DNA of 37,943 bases, taken from the NCBI GenBank assembly GCA_021802775.1, contig JAJZRJ010000023.1, forward strand, positions 1-37,943, in the 5' to 3' direction. The translations under genes and the position numbers were made by a program. Of the stretch, positions 1 to 10,747 are shown one piece after another. Positions within the stretch are counted from its first letter, which is position 1, and each line of letters starts with the position of its first letter. The stretch comes from Deltaproteobacteria bacterium. Its GTDB lineage: Bacteria; Desulfobacterota; Desulfobulbia; Desulfobulbales; Desulfurivibrionaceae. Under the pieces are notes generated by a model. That model did not search any database. It was not told the origin of the DNA and worked only from the letters and a program-made list of their open reading frames with translations.

Positions 1-772
<772 letters not shown>

Positions 773-827
773 GTTTTTTTCTCTCTCTTCGAAACGGTTA
801 TGGCACCGCAAAGGGCCGGGAAACGCA

Positions 828-860
828 TACTCTGCTTAAACCCGGCAGAGTAGTCTACTC
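828..860 (-). promoter_or_regulatory. Overlapping hairpins in the metK leader
   Basis: TACTCTGC at 828-835 pairs perfectly with GCAGAGTA at 845-852 around a 9-base loop. A second, mutually exclusive palindrome, GAGTAG-T-CTACTC, covers 848-860. Both lie between the panE stop and the metK start on the minus strand. There is no U-run after the stem, so it is not a normal intrinsic terminator. The alternative pairing could be a small leader switch or a degraded terminator; function is unknown. Confidence 0.35.
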
Positions 861-870
861 GCTGCTCCTG

Positions 871-1809
871 TCAAGAAAAATCTCGGGTAAATCCCTGTTC
901 CAGCGCCTTGATCGCCGCGGTCAATTCCCGATTGACCGGGGTGGCAAGACCGAGCCGTTCGCCGATGGCCACGATGGCACCGTTGATCGCCGCGATCTCG
1001 GTGGGCCGCCGGCGGCGGACATCCTGGAGCATGGAGGAAAGATTGGCCGCCGTATCCCGGCAGACCTGGAGGGTCATGGCCACCGGGTCGGCGGCAAGGG
1101 CCACCCCTTCTGCCGCGGCCACGGCCGCCGCCTCCTGCACCGCGGCGATCAGCCGCTCCCGCGCATCCGGCAGTTCCAGGAGCATGCCGTTGGGGCAGTC
1201 ATGAAGCGCGGTAAGCGCGTTGATCCCGACATTGACCAGCAGCTTCTGCCAGAGCCGGTCGCGGATATCCGGTACCACTTCGGCCGGCAATCCGGCGGCG
1301 TTGAACGCCGCGCTCGCCGCGGCCAGTTGCTGCCTGGCCTGGTCGGAGCGGGGGGTGACGAAACCGAGCCGGGTGAGGCCGTGACCGCCATGGCGCACCT
1401 GGCCAGGGGCGCGCAGATTGGCCCCCTCGGTGGTCACCCCCAGGCCCCAGGTACAGGCGGCGGGCAGGGCCGCCAGGGGATCGAGATGGGCGATGCCGTT
1501 CTGGAAGGCGAGCAGCAGCGCCCGTGGCGGCCAATGGCCGCGCATCCTCGCCAAGGCCGCGGTCACGGCCGCGGACTTGACACAAAGCAGCAGCAGCTCG
1601 GCATCCGCGATCTCGGCGGGCTCGGTGACAACAGGCAGGGCCAGGCGATGGCTTGTCCCGTCCTCCTCAAAAAGAAAGCCCTGCTCGTTGAGCAGGGCTG
1701 CACGTTCGGGATCATGATCCAGCAGGCAGACATCATGCGCCCCGCCAAGCCGCAACCGGGCGGCAAAGAGGGAGCCAAGGGCACCAGGGCCGACAATGAC
1801 GATGTGCAT
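871..1809 (-). CDS. panE: 2-dehydropantoate 2-reductase (ketopantoate reductase)
   Basis: Predicted NADPH-dependent reduction of ketopantoate to pantoate in the pantothenate/CoA pathway; cytosolic. The 312-residue length is normal for the family. The N-terminal Rossmann nucleotide-binding loop is GPGALGS (residues 7-13). The C-terminal ApbA_C helical domain carries the expected catalytic lysine in the WQKLLVN segment (about residue 188) and the conserved Glu in RRRPTEIAAING (about residue 269). It starts 14 bases after the lipoprotein stop and lies before metK, so all three are probably co-transcribed. The ribosome site before the ATG at 1809 is weak. Paralogues of this family can reduce other 2-keto acids, so substrate is an inference from family. 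Confidence 0.9.
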   Translation of the reverse strand: MHIVIVGPGALGSLFAARLRLGGAHDVCLLDHDPERAALLNEQGFLFEEDGTSHRLALPVVTEPAEIADAELLLLCVKSAAVTAALARMRGHWPPRALLLAFQNGIAHLDPLAALPAACTWGLGVTTEGANLRAPGQVRHGGHGLTRLGFVTPRSDQARQQLAAASAAFNAAGLPAEVVPDIRDRLWQKLLVNVGINALTALHDCPNGMLLELPDARERLIAAVQEAAAVAAAEGVALAADPVAMTLQVCRDTAANLSSMLQDVRRRRPTEIAAINGAIVAIGERLGLATPVNRELTAAIKALEQGFTRDFS

Positions 1810-1823
1810 GCTGGGCGCTCAAA

Positions 1824-2693
1824 TTACTTCTGGGCCTTGCCCTCCTCGACGATCACGGCATAGACATAGCCGGCGCCGAAGTCCTTGTTGGTGGCGAGCA
1901 CCCCTTCCAGGGTGACCACCGCGCCCTTGGCGGGCTGCTCGGCGCTGGTGATGACCAGGTCGTGGGTATTCTTCATGGGGTCGCCGGTGCCGTCCTGCAG
2001 GTGGATCCAGTTGCGGCCCATGATGTTGGCCGAGACCTTCATCACCTGGCCCTGCACCCGCACCTTCTTGCCGGCAAGGCCGGCGGACTTGGCAAAAACC
2101 TCGGCCACGGTGTAGGCGTTGGCGCCGGTGGCCTTGGCCACCTTGACCTCGGCCAGGGGCACTACCGCCTTGCTGCTGCCCGGCGTCACCTCGGAGCCGG
2201 CCGGGACCTCCTGCTGCATGGCCGCCTCAAAGGAGCTGCCACCCGTGCCTGTTCCCTTGGCTGCGCCCATTGCCGGCGTCGCCGTGCCGCCGTGCGGCGC
2301 CTCGCCCATCTTGGGCGTCTTGCCGGTCAGGCCGGTGGACATCACGATTTTCGGGAAGGTACGGCCCAGGCTCTTGCTGGCAAAATTCTCCATCATCTGA
2401 CCGTCAGCCACCGAGACCTCTTCACCCACCTTGACCTCGGTCTCCGGCACCGCGATCCAGTATTCCCCGGAGGCCGCGGCCACCCGGACGTAACTGAATC
2501 CGCCGCCAGCCAGGGTTTCCTGTGCCTTGCCCTTCAGCGGAAAACTGATCGTCTCGGCCGGCGCCGGCGCGGTTGCCGCTGCCTCACCCTGGGCCGTCGG
2601 GGCCGGAACCCCCTCCTGCTTTTCCTTACAGCCGACTGCCATCAGGGCCACGGCCAGCGCAACGATCAGATATCCTTTTCCATTCCCGCCCAT
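1824..2693 (-). CDS. Predicted lipoprotein with two OB-fold (NrfJ-like) domains
   Basis: Unknown function. The ATG at 2693 is chosen over an upstream in-frame ATG (2783) because it gives a lipoprotein signal: short positive/glycine start, hydrophobic VALAVALMAV, then GC (Cys at about residue 22), and has GGGAGGA just upstream. After a Pro/Ala-rich linker come two domains: residues ~60-125 (FSYVRV...EYWIAVPE pattern), resembling the small OB-like proteins annotated near NrfJ, and residues ~200-289 (KKVRVQGQVMKVS, GRNWIHLQDGTGD), a classic OB-fold signature found in bacterial nucleic-acid-binding-like proteins. The predicted location is the periplasmic face of a membrane. The upstream clpA terminator separates it from clpA; panE follows after 14 bases. 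Confidence 0.75.
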   Translation of the reverse strand: MGGNGKGYLIVALAVALMAVGCKEKQEGVPAPTAQGEAAATAPAPAETISFPLKGKAQETLAGGGFSYVRVAAASGEYWIAVPETEVKVGEEVSVADGQMMENFASKSLGRTFPKIVMSTGLTGKTPKMGEAPHGGTATPAMGAAKGTGTGGSSFEAAMQQEVPAGSEVTPGSSKAVVPLAEVKVAKATGANAYTVAEVFAKSAGLAGKKVRVQGQVMKVSANIMGRNWIHLQDGTGDPMKNTHDLVITSAEQPAKGAVVTLEGVLATNKDFGAGYVYAVIVEEGKAQK

Positions 2694-2729
2694 CTCGTCG
2701 TTTCCTCCCCCAACTGGTTCGTTATCCGT

Positions 2730-2764
2730 AAAAAAACGCTCCCACAGGATACCCTGCGGGAGCG
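2730..2764 (-). terminator. Rho-independent terminator of the clpS-clpA operon
   Basis: Read on the minus strand, CGCTCCC (2764-2758) pairs with GGGAGCG (2743-2737) and, after one mismatch, CAGG with CCTG, closing a 4-base loop. The stem is followed directly by seven T residues (2736-2730). It starts 33 bases after the clpA stop and ends before the lipoprotein start, so the lipoprotein likely depends on read-through or its own promoter. Confidence 0.93.
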
Positions 2765-2797
2765 CGGACGCAAGCAAAAACACCGAATCCCGGTCAA

Positions 2798-5035
<2,238 letters not shown>

Positions 5036-5053
5036 ATGCGAAAACCTCTCGCT

Positions 5054-5368
5054 TCACTCCCGCTCAATGGAGCACTTGAGCGGATATTCGTTTTTGCGGG
5101 CCAGATCGTGCACCAGCACCACCTTGGTCTCGGCGACATCCCGCGGGTACACCCCGGCAATGCCAACCCCTTTCCGGTGGACCTGCATCATGATCCGGTT
5201 CGCTTCCGACGGATTCTTGTGGAAAACCGCCTCCAGGATCATGACCACGAAATCCATGGTCGTGTAGTCGTCGTTGTGCAGCAGCACCTTATATAAGGAG
5301 GGCTTTTTGACCTGCTGCTGTTGCTCGGTAACTACCGAGCCTTCCTGCTGACGATGCGGCGCTCCCAT
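5054..5368 (-). CDS. clpS: ATP-dependent Clp protease adaptor ClpS
   Basis: Small adaptor that binds the ClpA N-domain and presents N-degron substrates. The ATG at 5368 is preferred over one at 5413 because AGGAG stands 9 bases upstream and it gives 104 residues, the family size. The core is seen in YKVLLHNDDYTTMDFV (N-end residue pocket, with the conserved Asn-Asp-Asp) followed by MMQVHRKGVGIAGVY, whose His is part of the ClpA-binding/N-degron pocket. A flexible Gln-rich N-terminal tail precedes the core, as is usual. Located 47 bases after holA and 18 bases before clpA. Confidence 0.96.
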   Translation of the reverse strand: MGAPHRQQEGSVVTEQQQQVKKPSLYKVLLHNDDYTTMDFVVMILEAVFHKNPSEANRIMMQVHRKGVGIAGVYPRDVAETKVVLVHDLARKNEYPLKCSIERE

Positions 5369-5415
5369 GCTGCCGTACTCCTGCTTCAATCTCAGACAAC
5401 GCGCCCTTGGCACGG

Positions 5416-6882
5416 TTACCGGTTCTCTTCAACTGTAATCATTCTTACACAAGATGCGCGGGGGGTGGGAGTGTTTTTTTCCCAGCCCCGGCAGGAGCTG
5501 GGTTTCAGGGCAGCAGCGCCGGCCACGGTATGGAAGAGAAAAGCCTCCAGCACGAGCGCCTCGGGCACAATGGAACCCTTGAGGCGGAACTCGGCCGCCA
5601 GCAACTCGCGCAGGGCGGCCTTGAGCTGGGTCGCGGTGGTGCGTTCGGCCTGGCGGAAGGTCTTGTAGAGCACATAGGGGTGGCCGGCCAGCAGGGGGGG
5701 CAGGGGCCGCGCCTCCTTGAGGCGGGCGAGATAGCTTTGTTGAAAGGCGGGAAAGGCGAGGCCCGGGCTATAGGCGGGCTCCGGCAACTCCTGGAGGGAA
5801 CGGGCCAGCAGGAGCTTGCGCAGATGATTCCGGAGGCCGGCCAGGATGGCGAGCGGGTGCATCCCTGCCTCCTGGAGGCGCCGGCTGATGCGCAGCGATT
5901 CACCGAGGTTGGCGTCGGCATAGGCCTCGGTCAGTTCGTAGAGCGCCTCCTCGCGGGTGCGGCCGACCATGGCGTCGAGGGCGGCCCGGCTGATGGTCTT
6001 GGCCTCGCCCACCGAGAGGGCCAGCTTCTCCGTCTCCATGACCAGGGCCACCGGCTGGAAGCCGACCCGGTCGAGCAGCAGCGGCAGCACCAGGGACTCA
6101 AGGGTCTTGCCGAAGGGAGCCAGGGTCTTGGCCACCAGGGCGCGCAACACTTCCTCCTGCCCCTTCTTGGCCGCGCTGGTGGCGCCGCCCTCCACCGCGA
6201 GATCCACCACCACACCGTGCTGTTCGATGGCCCTGTAGAGCTTCTTGCGCTTGTCCACCGCCTCGGCGAGCAGGATCAGGGTATTGCCGCGGGGAATCCC
6301 GTCGGGCAGGGCCGCCAGGTAGAGTTCGGCTGCCTCGTCGGGTTGGGCCGCCGGTGCCGTGCCCGGCTCGGCCGTTGCCAGCACCTCGGCCACCCAGCCC
6401 AGATCCTGCGGCTTGGCAAAGCCAAAGAGTTCCTGCCAGCGATTGCTCGCCACCTCGGTCATCTCTTCGGACTGCCACTCCGCCGGGGTGAGATTGGCAA
6501 GCCCCAGCATCTGTATGAGATACCGCCCGGCCTGGCGATCATCCTGGCCCTCCTTGGCCTTCTTGGCCTTGTCCCACAAGGTCTTGGCCACGGTCTTCGA
6601 GTAGAGCAGCCGGGAATCGACCACCTTTACCACCTGCCGGCCACCAAAGAGGCTGTAGGTGCGGAGCAGGTTGAGGGTATGGGTCGGGTCCTCGCGGTCG
6701 CCGTCCACCACCCGGAGCCCTCGGCCGCGGGTAGCCTCATCGGGCAAGAGGGCGTCGATGATGGCGGCGGCGGCCTCCTGGCAGAGATAGCGCTCGCCCG
6801 CCAGGAGATAGAGCGGCGCCGGGGCTCCCGTGGTGATCTCGGCTGCGAGTTTGGGCACATCGTCCCGGCGATAAAGCGGCAT
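5416..6882 (-). CDS. holA: DNA polymerase III subunit delta, unusually long
   Basis: Clamp-loader subunit that opens the beta sliding clamp. The start ATG at 6882 begins MPLYRRDDVPKL; it is followed by the family's typical PLYLLAGERYLCQEAA segment (residues ~21-37). The middle and C-terminal helical domains are seen in ALDAMVGRTREEALYELTEA and the HPLAILAGLRNHLRKLL motif characteristic of HolA. At 488 residues it is about 140 longer than E. coli HolA (343). The extra length lies mainly in an insertion around residues 120-205 (charged KKAKEGQDDR and an Ala/Pro-rich stretch) and a ~30-residue C-terminal tail. No strong ribosome site is visible. Identification rests on motif memory; fairly sure. 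Confidence 0.85.
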   Translation of the reverse strand: MPLYRRDDVPKLAAEITTGAPAPLYLLAGERYLCQEAAAAIIDALLPDEATRGRGLRVVDGDREDPTHTLNLLRTYSLFGGRQVVKVVDSRLLYSKTVAKTLWDKAKKAKEGQDDRQAGRYLIQMLGLANLTPAEWQSEEMTEVASNRWQELFGFAKPQDLGWVAEVLATAEPGTAPAAQPDEAAELYLAALPDGIPRGNTLILLAEAVDKRKKLYRAIEQHGVVVDLAVEGGATSAAKKGQEEVLRALVAKTLAPFGKTLESLVLPLLLDRVGFQPVALVMETEKLALSVGEAKTISRAALDAMVGRTREEALYELTEAYADANLGESLRISRRLQEAGMHPLAILAGLRNHLRKLLLARSLQELPEPAYSPGLAFPAFQQSYLARLKEARPLPPLLAGHPYVLYKTFRQAERTTATQLKAALRELLAAEFRLKGSIVPEALVLEAFLFHTVAGAAALKPSSCRGWEKNTPTPRASCVRMITVEENR

Positions 6883-7137
6883 GCGTGTGATTTCCCGTTG
6901 ACCAGTGGCGAGGGGTGTTGCTACTCTTGGCGTATGCTCCTTGTACACCTTTTCCGGGGTTGAGGAAAGGGGGAGGGCGCCCGGCCCGCCATCACACCAC
7001 GCAGCAGGCCCGCATGGACACACCAACGCTGCCGGCCGGAACCGCGGCCGGGCCGGCATCCTTGCCGGACGGCCGCGGGCCAGCGGCGCCAGCTATCTGG
7101 ATCTGGCCGCGGAGCAACTCAAGGGGGGGGCGTGATT
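6883..7137. other. Divergent intergenic region holA/nfo
   Basis: About 255 bases separate the divergent holA and nfo starts. On the plus strand there is an open frame (6905-7135, ending in SYLDLAAEQLKGGA) whose stop overlaps the first possible nfo start, but it has no recognisable domain and no clear ribosome site, so it is not called as a gene. No convincing promoter pair could be placed on either strand. Confidence 0.5.
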
Positions 7138-7992
7138 ATGCCGTGTCTGGGGGCCCACATGTCGGTGGCGGGCGGGCTGCACCTTGCCTTCGATCACCTC
7201 CGCAAGGTGCATGGTGAGGCCCTGCAGGTCTTCACCCGCAACCAGCGGCAATGGCGGGCCGCCCCTATCACCGCAGCCGAGGCCAAGGCCTTTCGTGCCG
7301 CCTGGCAGGAGGCGGGACGGCCGCCGGTAGCCTCCCACACCTCCTATCTCATCAACCTCGCCAGCCCCAAGCCCGAGATGGCGGCGAAATCGGTACAGGC
7401 ACTCACCGACGAACTGACGCGCTGCGGGACGTTGGGCATCCCTTACGTGATTATGCACCCAGGCGCCCATCTCGGGGCGGGCGTCGCGGCAGGTATCGCG
7501 CTGGTCGCCAAAAATCTCGACGCGGCCTTGGCCGCAGCCGCCAAGGCGAAAAAGGTCGCGGTGCTGCTGGAAAACACCGCGGGACAGGGAACGGCGTTGG
7601 GTGCCTCCTTTGCGGAACTGGCCGGCATCATCGCGGCCTCGCGCCATCCGGCTTGCCTGGGCGTATGCTTCGACACCTGCCACGCCTTTGCCGCCGGCCA
7701 CGATCTGCGCACCCCGGCCACTTACCAGGCCACCTTTGCCGAATTCGAGCGGCTCATCGGCCTTAACCGCCTCAAGTTCTTTCATCTCAACGATGCGATC
7801 AAGGGGCTCGGCAGCCGGGTCGATCGCCACACCCATATCGGCCAGGGGCAGATCGGCCTCGAAGGCTTCCGGCTGCTGCTCAACGACCCCCGCTTCAGCG
7901 ACCATCCCATGGTGCTCGAAACCCCGAAGGATGAGGACCTGACCGAGGATATCGAAAACCTCCGGGTCCTGCGGGGACTCCTGCGCCACTGA
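7138..7992 (+). CDS. nfo: Endonuclease IV (AP endonuclease, 3'-phosphodiesterase)
   Basis: Three-metal (Zn) AP endonuclease that nicks 5' to abasic sites and clears blocked 3' ends. The ATG at 7138 is preferred over a GTG at 7132: it has a G-run ribosome site (7123-7130) and gives the expected MPCLGAHMSVAGGL opening. At 284 residues it matches E. coli Nfo (285). The nine-metal-ligand pattern is present: His in SHTSYL, His in MHPGAH, Glu in LLENTAG, Asp and His in FDTCHAF, His in FFHLND, Asp and His in DRHTHIG, and Glu in VLETP. It converges with the Nth-Xth gene, only 23 bases between the stops, making a repair gene pair. Confidence 0.97.
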   Translation: MPCLGAHMSVAGGLHLAFDHLRKVHGEALQVFTRNQRQWRAAPITAAEAKAFRAAWQEAGRPPVASHTSYLINLASPKPEMAAKSVQALTDELTRCGTLGIPYVIMHPGAHLGAGVAAGIALVAKNLDAALAAAAKAKKVAVLLENTAGQGTALGASFAELAGIIAASRHPACLGVCFDTCHAFAAGHDLRTPATYQATFAEFERLIGLNRLKFFHLNDAIKGLGSRVDRHTHIGQGQIGLEGFRLLLNDPRFSDHPMVLETPKDEDLTEDIENLRVLRGLLRH

Positions 7993-8015
7993 CCGGCAAG
8001 CGCTCCGGCCTGATT

Positions 8016-9488
8016 TCAGGCAAAATCAAGGGTGACCGGACAATGATCCGACCCCATGACCGTGCTGAGGATGGCGGCATCCTTCACCCGGCTCACGTTC
8101 TTTCGGTCCACACAGAAGTAATCGATCCGCCAGCCGATGTTCCTGGCCCGGGCATTGAACCGGTAGCTCCACCACGTGTATTGCTGCGGCTCCGGGCGGA
8201 AGAGCCGGAAGGTATCGACAAAGCCGGCGGCCAGAAACGCGTCCATCCACGCCCGCTCCTCCGGGGTGAAGCCGGCATTCTGCTCGTTCTGCTTGGGGTT
8301 GGCCAGATCGATCTCCCGATGGGCCACGTTGAAATCGCCGCAGACCACGACCGCCTTCTGGGCGGCCAGCGCCTGGACATAGGCAAGGAACGCGGCATTG
8401 AAACGCAGCTTGTGGTCGAGCCGGGTGAGCCCATGCCGGGCATTGGGAAAGTAGGCGTTGACGAAAAAGAAATCCGGATACTCCAGGGTGAGCACCCGGC
8501 CCTCGGCATCGTGTTCGGCAAGGCCAAGGCCGTAACGCACGGCAAGCGGTTCACGCCCCTGTCGCACGTAAACCCCCACCCCGGCATAGCCCTTCTTCTC
8601 GGCCGGCGCCCAATGCGCGGTATAACCAGCAATATTTCCGACTGATTCGGGCAACTGCTCAGGCATCGCCTTCACCTCCTGCAAGGCCAGGATATCCGGC
8701 GCCAGTTCCGCAACGGTCGCGACAAAACCTTTCTCGGCCGCGGCCCGCAGCCCGTTGACATTCCACGAGACAAACCGCCACCCACCTTGGGCCTGTCGCC
8801 GCATTCTCGCCTGCTCCCGCACCGCCGGCGGGACCCGCGGGGTGATGCCGAGTCGCGGGCACCACTCCTCCACCGGACAGACATCGCAGTGCGGCCGCAC
8901 CGGCAGGCAGATCCCCTGGCCAAAGGCGACCAGGATGGAGTTGACCGTCAGCCAGTGTTGTGCCGGCAGTTTCTGCCGCAAAGCCATTTCCGTTTCCAGC
9001 GGGGTTTTGGTGGCGACATAGCCCCAGATATTCATGATCCGATGGACATGGGTATCCACACAGATCGCCGGCTTGTTGAAGGCCACGACCACCACCAGAT
9101 TGGCGGTTTTGCGACCCACCCCCGGCAGTTCGCAGAGTTCCTCCACGGTCTGCGGGATCACCCCGCCGAAGCGTTCGCGCAGCACGCCGGGCAGTTGGGC
9201 CAGATGGTGCGCCTTGGTGCGAAAAAAGCCCACCGGGCGGATGAGCGCCGCCATCCTCTCCTCGCCCAGGTGTGCCAAGGCGGTGAAATCCGGCGCCTTG
9301 GCAAAGAGTTTCGCCGCCGCCTTGGCCGTGGTCGCATCCTTGGTGCGGGCCGACAGGATCGTCGCCACCAGCACCTTGTACGGATCGTGGGTCTGCACCG
9401 CGATCAGGTCCACCACCGGCACGGCCAACGCCTGCACCGCCTCGGCCAACCGGGCCAGCACCGCGGAAATATCGAATCTTTTTTTCAT
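8016..9488 (-). CDS. nth-xth: Fused endonuclease III (Nth) - exonuclease III (Xth) repair protein
   Basis: A single 490-residue chain combining two base-excision-repair enzymes. Residues 1-~215 are endonuclease III (oxidised-pyrimidine DNA glycosylase/AP lyase): HhH motif LPGVGRKTAN with catalytic Lys127, catalytic Asp145 in VDTHVHR, and a complete 4Fe-4S set Cys194-x6-Cys201-x2-Cys204-x5-Cys210. After a short Arg/Pro-rich linker (~216-235), residues 237-490 are exonuclease III/EEP: SWNVNGLR (Asn243), LQEVK (Glu271), NAYFPNA, GDFNVAH (Asp385, Asn387) and terminal GSDHCPV (Asp481, His482). The reading frame is unbroken across the junction. Start ATG 9488 has GGGGAG close upstream. It converges on nfo. 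All key residues for both activities are retained. Confidence 0.93.
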   Translation of the reverse strand: MKKRFDISAVLARLAEAVQALAVPVVDLIAVQTHDPYKVLVATILSARTKDATTAKAAAKLFAKAPDFTALAHLGEERMAALIRPVGFFRTKAHHLAQLPGVLRERFGGVIPQTVEELCELPGVGRKTANLVVVVAFNKPAICVDTHVHRIMNIWGYVATKTPLETEMALRQKLPAQHWLTVNSILVAFGQGICLPVRPHCDVCPVEEWCPRLGITPRVPPAVREQARMRRQAQGGWRFVSWNVNGLRAAAEKGFVATVAELAPDILALQEVKAMPEQLPESVGNIAGYTAHWAPAEKKGYAGVGVYVRQGREPLAVRYGLGLAEHDAEGRVLTLEYPDFFFVNAYFPNARHGLTRLDHKLRFNAAFLAYVQALAAQKAVVVCGDFNVAHREIDLANPKQNEQNAGFTPEERAWMDAFLAAGFVDTFRLFRPEPQQYTWWSYRFNARARNIGWRIDYFCVDRKNVSRVKDAAILSTVMGSDHCPVTLDFA

Positions 9489-9555
9489 CTTCTCCCCATA
9501 TCCTGTTGCAAAATGCCATACCGTTTCATATCGGAACAATGCTTCATGTTTTAAC

Positions 9556-9584
9556 TTGACACCCCGGTATGAGAGCATTATGGA
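9556..9584 (+). promoter_or_regulatory. Candidate sigma-70 promoter for the TSUP operon
   Basis: TTGACA at 9556-9561 is a perfect -35 element, followed after 17 bases by TATGGA (9579-9584; 3 of 6 matches to TATAAT). It would produce a leader of about 180 bases before the TSUP start. The -10 is weak, which fits a promoter needing an activator. Confidence 0.5.
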
Positions 9585-9596
9585 TAGGCACCTTCG

Positions 9597-9632
9597 CCCG
9601 GCCGGGTGAACGGGGAATTCACGCCGGCCGGG
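9597..9632 (+). promoter_or_regulatory. Strong hairpin in the TSUP leader
   Basis: CCCGGCCGG (9597-9605) pairs with CCGGCCGGG (9624-9632), and inside it GTGAA (9606-9610) pairs with TTCAC (9618-9622), with one bulged G and a 7-base loop. That is a 14-bp stem just downstream of the promoter candidate. No T-run follows, so it is a structured leader rather than an obvious terminator. Confidence 0.5.
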
Positions 9633-9673
9633 AAGGTTGAGCAGCGTTGGCCTGCCGGGGAACCAGGACAGCA

Positions 9674-9733
9674 ACTGTTACATACTGTTACAGCATGATA
9701 CTGGTCCTGAACGATACCACCTGTCCAGGACCA
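9674..9733. promoter_or_regulatory. Tandem repeat and inverted repeat, operator-like
   Basis: ACTGTTACAT (9674-9683) is followed immediately by ACTGTTACAG (9684-9693), a 10-base tandem direct repeat with one helical turn spacing. Twelve bases or less further on, TGGTCCTG (9702-9709) and CAGGACCA (9726-9733) form a perfect 8-base inverted repeat. Direct repeats at helical spacing are typical of regulator binding sites; which regulator is unknown. Confidence 0.45.
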
Positions 9734-9772
9734 TCATAGGGATTCAGGGATCAGGAATAAAGAAGGAAACGT

Positions 9773-10741
9773 ATGGGTAGCAAATCAAGGGGCGGGATGT
9801 TGTTTGCATCCCCCATGTGTACGCTGTTGCTGAGCCCGGCCTGGGCACTGGCCGAAGAGACCGTGGCCATGACCCCGCCGGTGACCGACGCCACCTGGTG
9901 GCGGTGGCCGGTCATCCTGCTGTTCGTCACCTTTGCCATGGGCATCATCGCCGTCTTGGGCGGCGTTGGCGGCGGCGTGCTCTTTGTGCCGATCATCAGC
10001 GGCTTTTTCCCGTTCCATCTCGACTTTGTCCGCGGCGCCGGCCTGCTCGTCGCCCTTTCCGGCGCCCTGGCCGCTGGCCCCGGCCTGCTCAAGGCCAACC
10101 TCGCCAGCCTGCGCCTCGCCATTCCGGTGGCACTCATCGCCGCCACCATGGCCGTTGTCGGCGCCATGGTCGGCCTGGCCCTGCCCACCCACATCGTCCA
10201 GCTCGCCCTCGGCGGCACCATCCTCGGCATCGTGGCGATCATGCTCACCGCCAAGAAGAGCGCGGTGCCGGACGTGCCCTGTGCCGACAACCTCTCGGCG
10301 GCCCTGCGCATCTGCGGTATCTACCATGACCCGGCCATGAACCAGGATATCAACTGGAAGATCCACCGTACCCGGGCCGGCCTGGCCACCTTCATCATCA
10401 TCGGCTTCATGGCCGGCATGTTCGGCCTTGGCGCCGGCTGGGCCAACGTCCCGGTCTTGAACCTGATGATGGGCGCGCCGCTCAAGATCAGCGTCGCCAC
10501 CTCCAAGTTCCTGCTCTCCATCACCGATACCTCCGCCGCCTGGATCTACATGAACAAGGGCTGCGTCATTCCGATGATGGTGGTGCCGTCCTTGATCGGC
10601 ATCATGCTCGGCTCCTTTGTCGGCGTGCGGCTGCTCAAGGTGGCCAAACCGGCCTTCATCCGCTGGATGGTCATCGCCATTCTCGCCTTTGCCGGCCTCA
10701 AGGCCCTGCACAGGGGGCTGACCGACACGGGCATCATCTAA
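9773..10741 (+). CDS. TSUP (TauE/SafE) family membrane transporter
   Basis: Inner-membrane carrier of the sulfite/sulfonate exporter superfamily, 322 residues. An N-terminal hydrophobic segment ending in AWALA looks like a signal peptide (~residues 9-28). Two homologous halves follow: first with GVGGGVLFVP, second with FGLGAGWANVPVL, the repeated Gly-rich motif of TSUP proteins. A hydrophilic loop (~residues 163-200, with CADN and two Cys) separates them. AAGGAAA lies a few bases before the ATG. Family members move sulfite, thiosulfate, sulfoacetate or other organosulfur anions; the substrate cannot be read here. It is followed after 6 bases by a small membrane protein and both end at a strong terminator. 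Confidence 0.88.
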   Translation: MGSKSRGGMLFASPMCTLLLSPAWALAEETVAMTPPVTDATWWRWPVILLFVTFAMGIIAVLGGVGGGVLFVPIISGFFPFHLDFVRGAGLLVALSGALAAGPGLLKANLASLRLAIPVALIAATMAVVGAMVGLALPTHIVQLALGGTILGIVAIMLTAKKSAVPDVPCADNLSAALRICGIYHDPAMNQDINWKIHRTRAGLATFIIIGFMAGMFGLGAGWANVPVLNLMMGAPLKISVATSKFLLSITDTSAAWIYMNKGCVIPMMVVPSLIGIMLGSFVGVRLLKVAKPAFIRWMVIAILAFAGLKALHRGLTDTGII

Positions 10742-10747
10742 ACGCGA

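Larger units (their letters stand above)
9489..9772. other. Divergent control region between nth-xth and the TSUP gene
   Basis: 284 bases without a gene. It holds the promoter, hairpin, tandem repeat and inverted repeat listed separately (9556-9733). Long leader plus repeated elements suggest regulation of the plus-strand transporter genes. Confidence 0.6.

Noticed and set aside
773-870. SAM riboswitch before metK
   Set aside because: None of the conserved core features of known SAM riboswitches could be found; only two simple stems.
6905-7135. 76-codon ORF before nfo
   Set aside because: No domain, no ribosome site, GC-rich low-information composition; overlap with nfo start likely chance.
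8008-8021. GCCTGA-TT-TCAGGC as bidirectional terminator between nfo and nth-xth
   Set aside because: Short stem with no T-run on either side; not reported as a terminator.
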